Origin: Diadema setosum
Taxonomy: Eukaryota; Echinodermata; Echinoidea; Diadematoida; Diadematidae
Assembly (NCBI GenBank): GCA_033980235.1
Contig: CM067069.1
Location: 12,660,828-12,724,827, forward strand
DNA length: 64,000 nucleotides
Direction of reading: 5' to 3'
The first letter of the stretch is position 1, and every line of letters begins with the position of its first letter. The notes below the pieces were generated by a model. The model was not told the origin of the DNA. It was given only the letters and a program-made list of their open reading frames with translations, and ran no database searches. Shown in pieces: positions 1-12,500 of this stretch. The translations under genes were made by a program, and so were the position numbers.

Positions 1-450
1 TTGTGCATGGCAGCCTTAAAGCTGTCTATTTGGTTGTGTCTTGAATAAGCCCCTCAATCAACCAGCCAAAATCAGTCCGCTCCTTTCCTCTGAAAAAAAA
101 AAGTAATGACTGAACACAATGAAACAAAGCAAATCTTTGGCTCAAAATGTTTGTATTGATTTGAAATAAGGGGGGTGACTTTACAGTGTAGTCTTGATGT
201 CGTGCTTGTAAAGTTGCACTTTAACTGTGCATGAAAACATGTTAATGATGAGGGAGATGCATAAGTGCTTCAGAGCCTGTTTTGGTGAAGCAAAAATGTG
301 TGGCAACTTGTCAGAATACATGCATAAGGAACATTTTCCCCTTATCTTTCAAAGCTGGCGATCTTGTTTTTCTTTCAACAAGTCCCAGTTGCAGAAAGGC
401 TGTATACTGAATGTGACAGATTTTCCCTCATTTCCCATTTTACATTCTAG
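1..450 (+). other. XAB2 intron (3' part)
   Basis: Intronic sequence ending in TTTTACATTCTAG before the first visible exon. I see no gene or recognisable repeat here. Confidence 0.8.
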
Positions 451-510
451 GCAAGAGACATCTATGAGGAGGCAATCTTCACTGTGACCACTGTCCGCGA
501 TTTTACTCAG
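451..510 (+). CDS. XAB2: XAB2 exon a (HAT repeat, [20 protein letters not shown])
   Basis: Twenty codons in phase 0, between acceptor TTCTAG and donor GTGAGC. It encodes a HAT helix matching human ARDVYEEAIRTVMTVRDFTQ. First coding exon in the window. Confidence 0.95.
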
Positions 511-3500
511 GTGAGCATTTTTACAGTTTTTTATTTTTTTTTTTCCTATGAGAAGGAATGATGTGTAGTTAAAGAGAAATGAAAACTCACCCCAGACATT
601 GATATGTAACAGATGATATCGAAAGCTAATTTCTGTATGTAATATTGTGAATGAAGTTGAGATATTTCTGAGTTTGGTGTCCTGTGATCCTTGAAACTCT
701 TTACATCAATTTGTGGTGTCTTAACCCTTATGGTGCTTTGTTCACCGATTGGCACACGCACTGCAGTGCTTTCATTGCAGATTGACAAACACGCCAGAGT
801 GCTTTCTTTATGCTCTGACACAGATGTCTGGAAACAAATTGTCGGTGAATAGAGATTACCTAATCCCCATAATCCCCATTCAGTCTCCATGACCTTCCAG
901 TCCAACTGGGCCACATTGCTACACCTGTGTGGGCATGCTAAGTTACAACTAGGTCAAGTTTGCAGACATTACTGAATTCAGATGAAAAACCTTGGCAAGT
1001 TAAGCTACATTTCTAAGTGCTTTAATGCAAAGAGGGACAAAATAGCAACACCCTTTAGCAAGTGTATCAATGAACTTCACATTTTGCTGCAAGATGGCAC
1101 TTTAGTAGTAGTAGTAGTAGAATGTATGTGAAATTTCAGCCCAAACTGCCTTGGGAGCAAAAGCTAGAAATATCCTTGAATTACTTTTATTCTTTTTGTA
1201 TTGTCCTATGCTTGAGATGGAAGATATCTTTTAGATGCTATATGGTGGAGAGGTTTGACCAATCAAATTGACATCAAACGACTTCACCATAAGTCATTGA
1301 GTCACTGTTAGGCTGATTCGTGTGTTACAAAGTTTTCTGTCATTAAAGTGAACTAGCACCCAAAGAATAACATTTGCTGCAGAGTTTAGGCATTGTCAGA
1401 CAACTCCATTTCTAATTTTGCAACCCATGAGAGGATTCAGTATTCAGATAATGAAGCACCTCTTTCTAGTGTGCTTGTCCGTTCAATACTCAAGGAAGGT
1501 ACTTGTATGGAACTTTATCTGGCCCGTTAAGTTCCAGAAGGGGTGGTGATTAGTCTTTTTTTTTCTCTCTAATTACCAAATCCTCTCACAGGTGATAAAG
1601 TTACCTTTTGAATTGCCTGACAGTGCCCAAACGCTTGAGCATATGTTTCTTTCTGGGTGTTGGATCCCTTTTAGCGTACCAATGCTCCATTAATGTCTGA
1701 AACTAATCCTACCCAGCTGCTCCCAGGAGCAAACCAGAAACAGATGATGATGATGCTTTGTGTCTAATCTTGTCCTCCCACCAGGTGTTTGATGCCTACG
1801 CCCAGTTTGAGGAGACCATGCTAAAGGCAAAGATGGAGGCGTCAGCTGAGACGGGGGCGTCGGAGGAAGGTGAGAGATCAAGCCCTTAAATGTCTGGCCC
1901 CTTTCTGTGTCCCATCCTTTAAGGAGAGTGATATAAGCGTAGGGCTGCCCTCTTTTCCAGTAAAATCAAATAATTTTCTTGTATTCAAACAAGAAATAGA
2001 AGATAGCATAAATTGCAAAGTCTGTATTTACAGGCCCTACCAGATTTCAGTAAAGTTCATATACTATAGGCTTTATTCTAAATTTTTAGTACTTTTTCCC
2101 CTTTAAGGGGTTTGAGACAAGGAAGGATACTCTTGTGCTGGGAAGTTTAAACAGAAAAACTGTGATGTTTTGCATTTCTCATTTTTTCATAGAAATCAAC
2201 ACTTGATGAGGATCTGCAGAGAAACTGCTACACCTTATATGCTCTGTTGTCCAATATCTACAGTAGTTGATTCACCCTCCAAGTCGGTACAGTGTCTGGT
2301 AAAACTGAAAAAGGGAAAATAGCTTTTGCAGGGATGAAGATTTTCACATTCCAGGTATAGTGGCTCCTCTATTACATAATGTTCCAGCAGATCCTGAATG
2401 TGAAATAAGTACCAAGAATGTCAATTAGATTGCATAATTTGGTACTTTCATTTCAATCTGTGCAGATGACATAGACGTCGAGCTGAGGCTGGAGCGGTTC
2501 GAGAACCTGATGGACAGGCGCCCTCTGCTGCTCAACAGCGTCCTACTGCGGCAGAATCCGCACAACGTCCATGAGTGGCACAAGAGGGCAAAGCTGTTTG
2601 AAGGGAAACCAAAGGAAGTGAGTGCAGCGATCCTGTTTTTGTTTGTTTGTTTGTTTGTTTGTTTTTTTAAATAGTTATGTGCAAGATCTTTATCATGATT
2701 TTACGTATATCTGTCTTCTTTTTTTTTTCCTCTGTGGCCTCTGGAATTGAATCGGAACATCTCTTTTGAACATACAATTGTGTGTTTGTGTGTATTTGCT
2801 TGTTTTTGTCTGTATTTGCTATGCTTTCACATATTCGTTCAACAAGTATATTCCATTTGTCAAATATCCAAATGATATTTTGTATGTACACCTAATGATA
2901 GTGTTCTTGTCGATTCTGTCGGTGGTTTTTGTCCAGTTATTCCGATGAATGAAAGATATGAAATGTCTTTGGCCAGTTCTCCAGCTTCTTCAGAAGATGA
3001 TTTTCATTTCCTATGTTTGGTACAAACCAGGTGATCAACACATACACAGAGGCTGTGCAGACCGTATCGCCTCAGCTGGCCACTGGCAAACTCCACACAC
3101 TCTGGGTGGAGTTTGCCAAGTTTTACGAGAAGCATGGGCAGGTCATGGAGGTGAGAGGTCAAATGTCACTCGTCATATATGATATCAAGAATCCCTAAAG
3201 CTATCGTGACCCATAAGAGAGCCCCAATTACAAAACTAGACTCTCTCCCCTTTTGTAGAACATGTGTATTTGATGCTGCGTATATCAGTGGGTTTAATTA
3301 TTGTGCTTGGTCAAATGCAATGCCCACATACTAGTTCTGGGCCCCATTTCATAAAGGTATTAGGATAAAACTCTTTCTACAACAGCAACTTCTCGTAGCA
3401 ACAGCCAGTCTTGAAGCTGGATTCTAGTTGTTACCACAACTCTTGTCATTCCACCAAGAATTTCTATCATGGTAACTATTGTATATGCCACATATTATCT

Positions 3501-6500
3501 AATTTTTCACAAACTGGAACTTCCCACCGAATCTTCTGAGTCATTAAATTTGCAGTCACTGAATACAGTAATGAACAGAGATATGTGCACATACATATGG
3601 CATTCATGTCAGGATCAGAGTAAATATTTTTGCATGTTGTGGAGTGTGCAAATAGCATCTGACTTGTGAAAATCACGAAAATAACAGCCTCATGAAATAT
3701 ATGGTATATACATTATATATTCCTCCCCATATATTGTAAATCCAGGCCAGAGTCATCTTTGAGAAGGGCACCAAAGTGGACTATGTCAAAGTGGATGACC
3801 TTGCTGCCGTCTGGTGTGAGTGGGCGGAGATGGAGATTCGGCATGAGTGAGTAATCTTGCCATGATGTTTGTAGCATTGGAACTCTCTCTAGAGTGGCCA
3901 TCTTTTTTAGACTATATTGTGATGGTTCCCGGAAGCTTTTGAAAATTTGATTTAGTCGATTAGCCGGCAATACCTCAGCAGATTCAACATTGCAGCATAT
4001 GAATACTCTAAAGCTGGTTGCTAAAAGGATGCTTGTTAACTCAAGATCACCAGGGTAGAGTTGTAAATAGATCTGAAGTAGTTGTCAAAGCTGTCATAGA
4101 TCATGAGGACCTACATCCTTTTGATGTAACATTTGACATTTTTGTCATGACTGCTGGTGCCTGGTATCTTCAGGCATAAATTCCTTAAGCCCACAGTGCA
4201 CTACACGACCTTCTGACCATGAACCCAGGTCGTGTGACTTGGCAACACACACTATGCAACCTGACCTTAACACCTGCAACCTGCCTCCCACGCTCTTTAG
4301 CACACAGTGCGCGTGCAGCTAGCTAGCTATAAATGCATGACCACTTGAAAAGATTCAGCATGCTAAAACCTTCCACAGGTCTCGCAACCTAATCCCACTA
4401 CCCGACACTTGGGTGCCTGATGATGTCAAACTGACAGTCAGAAGGTCGTATGACCTTGGGTCGTGTAGTGTGCTGTGGGCTTGAAGTGACTGTCTCCCAG
4501 GTATTGGATGAGAGCTACTAAAGACTAGGAAAGAGGAAAGACCGATACAACTATAAAGTTGCTTTCATTTTCTCTTGCACCAGGAATTATGATGATGCCC
4601 TGAAGCTGATGAGGAGAGCCACAGCCGTGCCCAGTAGAAAGGCTGCCTACCATGACAAGGTTGGTACAACTCTTTCTTGTTTTTAGCCTCGCTTTCAGGC
4701 TGTGTGCTAGTTCCCTCAGCAATGAATGTAGAACTCTATGTCTGTTAAAGTGGCATCTCCCTTTACATCAGCCTTGAGACAAGGCTATCCATCAAATCTT
4801 TTATTTACTTATCAGAGGACTGGACTTTGGAGATGGAATCATGTCCTTGTGATCACTGTAGAAATTGGATTGTATAGGGTTAAGTAAGAAGGTGGGGGGG
4901 GGGGGGGGGTGGTGGTGGTAGGGAGGAGATAGAAATATATTGCAGCCTTGGAAAAAAGTCTATATTTATTTTAGTTTTACTTCCATCATATGTACTGTAG
5001 CCCTGTCAATTGGATAGTACATTGGTTTGATCACTGAGCAAGGTTTGTTCGGTGTTCTGGTCCATCACCAATTACACATTGGACAGATGGCGATCAAGGC
5101 ACTGGCTTGCCTTTAGGAAACCATTTCCGTCATGCGTTCTCGATCGATCACTTACACCGTGTATATGTATATTTGGTAGTAGGAGTCATGCAAAAATGAT
5201 TTGTCATGCTTATCAGCCATAAGGCTCTAAAGGCGCAGTTGGCACTCATCATTAAGGTCACCGGTAATCTCATTGTCATTAAGTTCAATTGCAATCTGTA
5301 AGCGTCCTCATGTATGCTGCTCACTGTGTGTCAAAACCAGTGTACTGGAGTTGTTTTTTTAGTAGATCATTGATTCAACAGCACAATTAAGTCCAAAAAC
5401 ATTTAGATACTGTCATGTTTATATGCTCTGCCGTTCATAATACACACTTCAGCTCACTAGTATTGCAATATATTCTGACATAGATGACCTGTGTGCTACA
5501 TTTTGTTTTTGTTTATGTGTGCGTATGTGTGTGCATCCACAACAGAGTGAGCCAGTCCAGAACCGACTGTACAAGAACCTCAAGCTCTGGTCCATGTATG
5601 CCGATCTGGAGGAAAGTTTTGGCACTTTCAAGGTATAGATTAAGCAGCCATTGTCCCCCCATGACATTTCCATTTGCCTACCTTTCTGACATTCTTCAGT
5701 ACTAGTGCTGTTTGTAGCAAGTGATGGCAGTGTAGTGTTTGTCACATTGGTGACAGATACATCTTTGGAGACTGAAAACTTTTTTTTTTCCTTAGTCAGA
5801 ACAAATTTGTAAACTTTTAATTTTGTCTGAACTTGATTTAAAGACTTTCTCTTTTTCTCCCTGATCAACTGAAAAGTCTGTTTATAATTTGTCTGACTTT
5901 TTGCATGAGTTAGTGATGTATTCAAAGCATGGTTAGCTAAGAAAAAGAAGGTTAAATTCTTTTAATTCAACACTAACACAATTATGTGATTGACAGTCAC
6001 ACTTTTTAAGACAAGCCTCAAACTTTGGGTGTTTTTGTCACCCTTGACATTTCCTGGATGCCATTTTAGAGCACCAAGGCAGTGTACGACCGCATCATTG
6101 ACCTCCGCATCGCTACGCCCCAAATCATCATCAACTTTGGCATGTTCCTGGAGGAGAACCAGTATTTTGAGGAGGCTTTCAAGGTATGGCAGTGCCCTCT
6201 ATCACTTCTCCTGTTTCATACTGGGAGTCGAAATAATATGTGGAATAGTATGTGCAGCTTTCTAATCAGTGAAAGGGTGCTTGTTTTACTGTAAAAGTGG
6301 CTATTTTCGCATGAGTAATTTTTTGCTGGGTGAGATGTATTTCCAGTGTATTTGATTCTGCTGAATGTAGACATTTATTAATGGAACATATGACAGGCAA
6401 AAATATTTTTATTTTTTTATGTTTTTATATTTTGTGTTTTTATTTTTGCGCTGGTTTCTGGTCATGCGAAATGCGCAAAAATTTCCACACTGCAAAAATT

Positions 6501-9500
6501 TCCTCTTTGACATTATGACAAAGAACATCTGCAGTCTCTGTTGATAATGCTAGACCTAGGAGTTTGAACAACAACAAGAAATTATCAATCTAGATGCAAG
6601 GAATCTTTGACGTGTGTGTGCAAATGAGGGTACTATAACTGATCATTCATATCACGAGAAATGTAATTAATGCAGACACATAATGAATTGCCATAATAAA
6701 GTTTCCTTTTGGGATTCAAATTGTGCTTTGATGTAGAAAAAAAGTAATAATGACTGTTGTCAAGCTTTGTGGTTAACATAGAAAAGGAGGGGCAAAGGGG
6801 AAGACTTCACTGGACATGAAAAATTTGGAGGTCAGTGTCTGATTTACTGGATGCTTGGAAACTCAAATATACTGCGTGTAGTTTCAGCCTTGAATGAAAT
6901 GTTAAAAAAAAAAGAAAAAAAGAACACCAAGTGAATATCTTTGGTAGGGGTCGTGTTCATACTATGGTTCCATACCTGTCTATTCATCCAGGCCTACGAG
7001 AAGGGCATTGGACTGTTCAAGTGGCCCAACGTCTATGACATCTGGAACACATACCTCACAAAGTTCATGGAGCGCTATGTGAGTTTAGTTGTATTTGATC
7101 AAGTGGAATTGTATCTTTGATTTTATTTAAAACAGCTTTTGGTGTGTTTTATGTAATGTACTGTATCTCCACATGCTATATAGTAATTTCAGCTTGCACT
7201 TGATGATGTCAATAGGGAGCTTTAGATTTGCGGCATGGACGTTTGAGACGACGAGTGCATTGGGACGTTCTCTCTCCGTGCGTCGTGCTGAAAAGTAGCT
7301 TTAGATTACGCTGGGACGCAAAGTATAAAGAATTAAATGGCGCCCCCATATGATTGGTGCACCAGGTAGCTCTCTACGTCGTGAATTGAGGGGACATAAA
7401 AATAGCCCAGAACATGTAGTGACAAACTCAGATGACACAAGCTATAAATAGATTAACTTGACGCGCGCTTTTGCGCATGCTCAGAACATTTTTTCTTTCC
7501 TCAGTACGTCCCTGTCGCGAAAATCTAAAGCTCCCTAATACCAATCTCGGTGTTACTCTCAGTTTATTTGCCTTTGTGAATGTGATATTTTGGTATATTG
7601 TTATGTCTAAGTATTTTGTAGATAAGCTTTTGTTTATTTGAATAGAACCATGCAAAAACAAATTAACAAATAAATGCAACGTACAATTAGATTTATGCTA
7701 ATTCAATTAATTTCAGTTTGACACAACTCAATTTTGTATAATTAGATTGAGTTGCCTTTCATCTTCAGCACCGGTGTCTACTTTTTTTTTCCTTTTTTTG
7801 ATATTTGTAGTAGCTGAATGGTATTAGATAGAAACAATGTAGAAAGTAATAAATTTCCTGTGTGTTTCTCATATGTCATTTTTATTTCAATATTTTCACA
7901 ATGCCAAAAATTAGAAATGTATGCTTCTGGAAGATGTATGCAATTTTGTTATGGTATTTAGCTCTTGTTGTCATTTTATTGTGTTTGTGATCACTTTGAC
8001 ATGCCTGCACACATGTAGAGAAGCACAGTTGAGCTTGCAGTAGGTGTGAATAAAGAATACTTTGTTTGAACGTGTGGTACCAGCATCGTGCGTCTGTAAT
8101 GAAGACTGTCTATTATTTGTTGGTTTGTCTCTGATTTGCTTCCTACACTTTTAGGGTGGCAAGAAACTGGAGAGGACCCGAGATCTGTTTGAGCAGTGCC
8201 TCGAAGACTGTCCTGCCAAATTTGCAAAGAGTGAGATTTAGGGTTTATATTTGATTTAGCTGATGATGAACCAAAAAAAAAAAATGCTGGAAGTGTCGCC
8301 ATGTATTTTGATGATTGCCTGACTTTTTTGTTTTGTTTTGTGTACATGAATTCATTGAATTTGGGAATACCTTTTGTTATGGCATGGTTGTATTTCATTG
8401 TATCCAAGTTTGTAACATTTTCAGTCTGTTGAGATGATGCTTTCCCCATGTGCAAGTGACAGATCATAATGGAGAAAATGTGCTCTTCCAGAGCCATAAT
8501 GTAAGCTTTATTTACATATTTTGAGAGTATAATCTGAGAGATTGTTTCATGTTCATCCATGTCATGATATGTTGTGTCCTTCTGCCAATCATATGCCAGT
8601 GTCTGTACCATTGCTTGCCCACAGCTCTCTATCTTCTGTACGCCAAACTGGAAGAAGACTATGGGCTCTCCCGCCATGCTGTCGCTGTGTATGACAGGGC
8701 CACTAAGGCCGTTCTACCTAATGAACAACATGAGGTATGAATATAAAGACTACTACAATGTGGAAAAATATCACAGACATCTTGTAATGTGTAGATAGTC
8801 TCTTCTATTAGTCTTCTTTTTCCACTCATAATTTTGTGAACAAGAATTAGCTGTGAAGTCGAATACTTCCCTATTAGTATATCTATGTGCACAAGGATAT
8901 TGCTATGCAGAGGAAACTCGATATAAGGAGATCTGATGTAACAAACTAATTCTCCTGTCCCAATGAATTTATTTCCTTTCTTTTGTATTATTTATTTACT
9001 CCTGATATAACAAAATATCTGATATAAAGAACAAATTGTTTTGGTCTCAAGGATCTTGTTATACTGAGTTTTCACTGTATAAGTGCAATAGTTCAGGATT
9101 ACCCTATGGGTGAAGACAAATGTTGCAGGACTATCATAACACTACGTGATTGGTTGATACCATTTACTGAATGTTGCTGGTCACGTGGGGCAAACCATGA
9201 AGGGTAGACATCTGTAGCATACAATTATTTCTTGTACAGCGTATGTGGTGTGAACCATTTCACTGGGGTTGCACCCTGCTCTTTGCAGGGAGTGAATGGG
9301 GGTAGCATGGGTTATGACTCACCAACATAGGGACCTCATTGTAATGTTCTATCTGAGGGACAGGGCGTTTTTGTCTCTTACTAGAGAGGACGGCATGATA
9401 ACACACAGGATTGCTCACCTAGACTTGCTGAGACTCAAAACCTGTGCCGTATGATGGCATGGGTTTGAGTCTTCCCTTGTTTCCTTCAAGAAGGTTCTGA

Positions 9501-12500
9501 AAACCTACCTGTGAAGGCGTTGATGGTTATTATATTTCATGTCCAGTGCGTACATAATGATAATTATGTAAATATTGATGATAATTATCATCACGTTACA
9601 CATATAACTATTACTGTAAAATTGATATTTTCACGCGAGTAATTTTTTGCGCTCCATTGGGAAAGGTGAATTTAGCTTGTTTTTCATTCCTTGGACACAG
9701 GACATTAACTGTTGGAACATATGGCATGCAAAAATATTTGCATACTTTTATATTTTGCGCTAGCTTCTGGTTGTGCAAAATGCATGAAAATTTCTTCACT
9801 GCAAAAATTTTCACTTTTACAGTATCATCATTATTAACCCATTGAGGACGGGCTAATTTTGCTACAACGTACATTTCCCATAGACATTTGCCCGAGTATA
9901 CTTGGGACTCGTCCTCGACGAGTTAAGGCAGACATGCTACCAATTTAAGCCCCCTTGTTGCCCCATCATTGATGCTGATTGGCAAGGCAAGCATGCTGGC
10001 CAAAGTGCCAGTCAGAGCAAATGAATTACAGTAAAAGATTACACCTCTCATCTTCCCCTCCTGCCAGATGTTCAACATCTACATCAAGCGAGTGGCTGAG
10101 GTCTACGGCATCACCCACACCCGGCCCATCTACGAGAAGGCCGTGGAGGTCCTACCGGACAGCGAGGCCCGGGAGATGTGCATCCGGTTCGCTGACCTGG
10201 AGAGGAAGCTGGGCGAGATTGACCGGGCGAGGGCCATCTACGGCCACTGCTCCCAGATGTGTGACCCAAGGGTAATAAAGCAGCTCTCTTCTCTCACAGT
10301 TTACTTGCAGTTAACTCTCTGTGTGCTTTCAGTGCTGATTGTTACAGAAAACCCCATAGCGATGTACACACTATTCAAAGTCGCGGCACAGAAAGGGTTA
10401 ACCCTAAAAAGACTGGGCTATTTTGCTAGCTCGAAAGACTGGGGGGGGGGGGGGGGGGAGGGCCTAAAGGGCCCCCCTTAAGATCTTGGCCGTGGATCGC
10501 GTGATCGCCGCGGAAATTTGCACAATGGTAGTGTGTGATGTAATCTACAAGATCGTATATTTGAATTGTACAAAATAGTCTTCTTTTAATTTATTTTGAT
10601 TAATTATGCTAATTTATGCGAGAAATCAGTCTCTTTGATCTAAATCAGTAAATAAAGCTCCAAAAGTGCTCATTTTTGGTCAAATTATTCTTTGTGGCAT
10701 TCTTAGCAAATGTACTTGAAAAAAAAATTTGGTATCAAAATCTATTTCTTATTCATTTTATTGTTTTATGAATTTCTTATGTATTTCTTTGTTTTTTTCA
10801 ACCTTTTGTTTTCGTTGTTATTTTAACAAAATTTGTGGCAGACACTTTTTGAAGCATAATACTCCTAAAACAAATTAATTTTAGCCATTGAGAGTAAAAA
10901 TAAGCATATTTATATGAACCATGTGAAAAAACTCAATTTGCATTGACTTTGTACACAAAATCACATTTTTGAGCCATTTTCGGCCTCACGTGCATGTACA
11001 AAAAGTTATGTAACTTCAGAACCGTACCCCCGGGCGTCACAAATTTGGTGTCAAAATGTGCGGGAAACTCGAAAGAAAAAAGTCATAGAGCATCGCGTGT
11101 TGCAGAGTAATCGCGCGAAATGTCGAGGGGGGGCCTTTTAGCCCCCCCCCCCCCCCCAGTCTTTTTAGGGTTAAACTGCAATTCCACACCATGTTCAAGG
11201 TGACTTCAGTAAATGGAGTAAAATCAGACAAACTGAATGATAGAAGTTTCACCAAAATTTTCAGCTCTTGTTAGGGTTGACCCTTTGGATGACCCTTCCA
11301 ATCATTTCCTCACTGCAGTGTTACTGGTCAAGTATCGATTCATCCTGTCACTGCTGGTATTCAAATTATGCATTTCACAAACACCTGCATAGTAAACAAG
11401 TGCATTGGTAGGTGGATTGCTTTGAATATTTTGTGTGAGCTAATGTTTTGTGTGTCAGAGATAACAGAAAATAGCGACTCCACCAAATTGACGTGGGGTC
11501 TTAACTCTCTGATAATTGTTACTAATTCTTCCATCTATTGCTCATGCTTGTACTGCCATCCAGAATGCCATCCCATCTACCAGAATTTACATCCATTCTG
11601 AATTCTCCTGGTTCCACATCGTAGAACAAAAACAGACTGCACAGTCTCATAATCTCAACTTTAAAAACCTTCAACCTGTTTCTTTTGTTTTGTTTGTTTG
11701 TTTGTTTTTGTTTTCTGTCCAGGTCACGGCAACTTTCTGGCAGACCTGGAAGGAGTTTGAGGTCAAGCACGGCAACGAGGACACTGTGAGGGAGATGCTG
11801 AGGATCAAGAGGAGTATCCAGGCCAAGTTTAACACCCAGGTCAGCTTGACCTTTCTCAAATACAAGTCTAATGCAATGCAGTCTTGTCCTGTTCAGTTCA
11901 ATCCAGTAAAGACCAGTACAATCTGGTTCAGTCCAGTTCATACCAGATCATTCCAGTATAGCCCAGTTCAGCCTGATTCAGTTCTGTCCAGTGCAGTTCA
12001 TTCCAGTGTAGTCCTGTTCAGGAGGGTCCAGTGAAAGTTCCATGAAAGCCCAGTTTGGCCTAGTTCACTGAAGCCCATTTCTTTCCAGTAAAGCCCAGTT
12101 CAGCCTTGTTCAGTGAATCCCAGTCTAGTTAATTTGAATTAAATTTGGGTTAGATCCGATTTGGTTGCATCAATTCATTTGAGTTTAATTCAGGTTAGTC
12201 CAGACTACACTTACTCTGGAGAAGACATAGACACAGGAAGACAGGAATGATAGAACAGAAATTAATAGAAACAAAATCCACATTCAACATAAAGCTTTTG
12301 AAGAGAAAAAAACAAATCAGAGGCCTACATTGATACTGCACATACAATATGCTTTGTGAATAGGTGAGAATACTTTTTGATGATATGTGGCATTAGGAGA
12401 TTCAGCAAAGCCTGCAACTATAATCTATAAGCAACAAAACACTTTGCTTGATGGTCTGTGCACCGGAAAATTTAAGATTGTCTCTGGGCAATGTTTTTAC

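Noticed and set aside
5449..5925. 158-residue minus ORF
   Set aside because: It lies antisense over XAB2 exon g and intron; no recognised motif.
7991..8677. 228-residue minus-strand ORF
   Set aside because: It runs antisense across two well-supported XAB2 exons and their intron and resembles no family I know; it is a shadow frame.
10398..11174. Interstitial telomere repeat
   Set aside because: Only a single CCCTAA unit is present at each end, inside the element's TIR.
11516..12034. 172-residue plus ORF
   Set aside because: It contains the true XAB2 exon m, but its ends are intron and minisatellite sequence; only 11723-11839 is coding.
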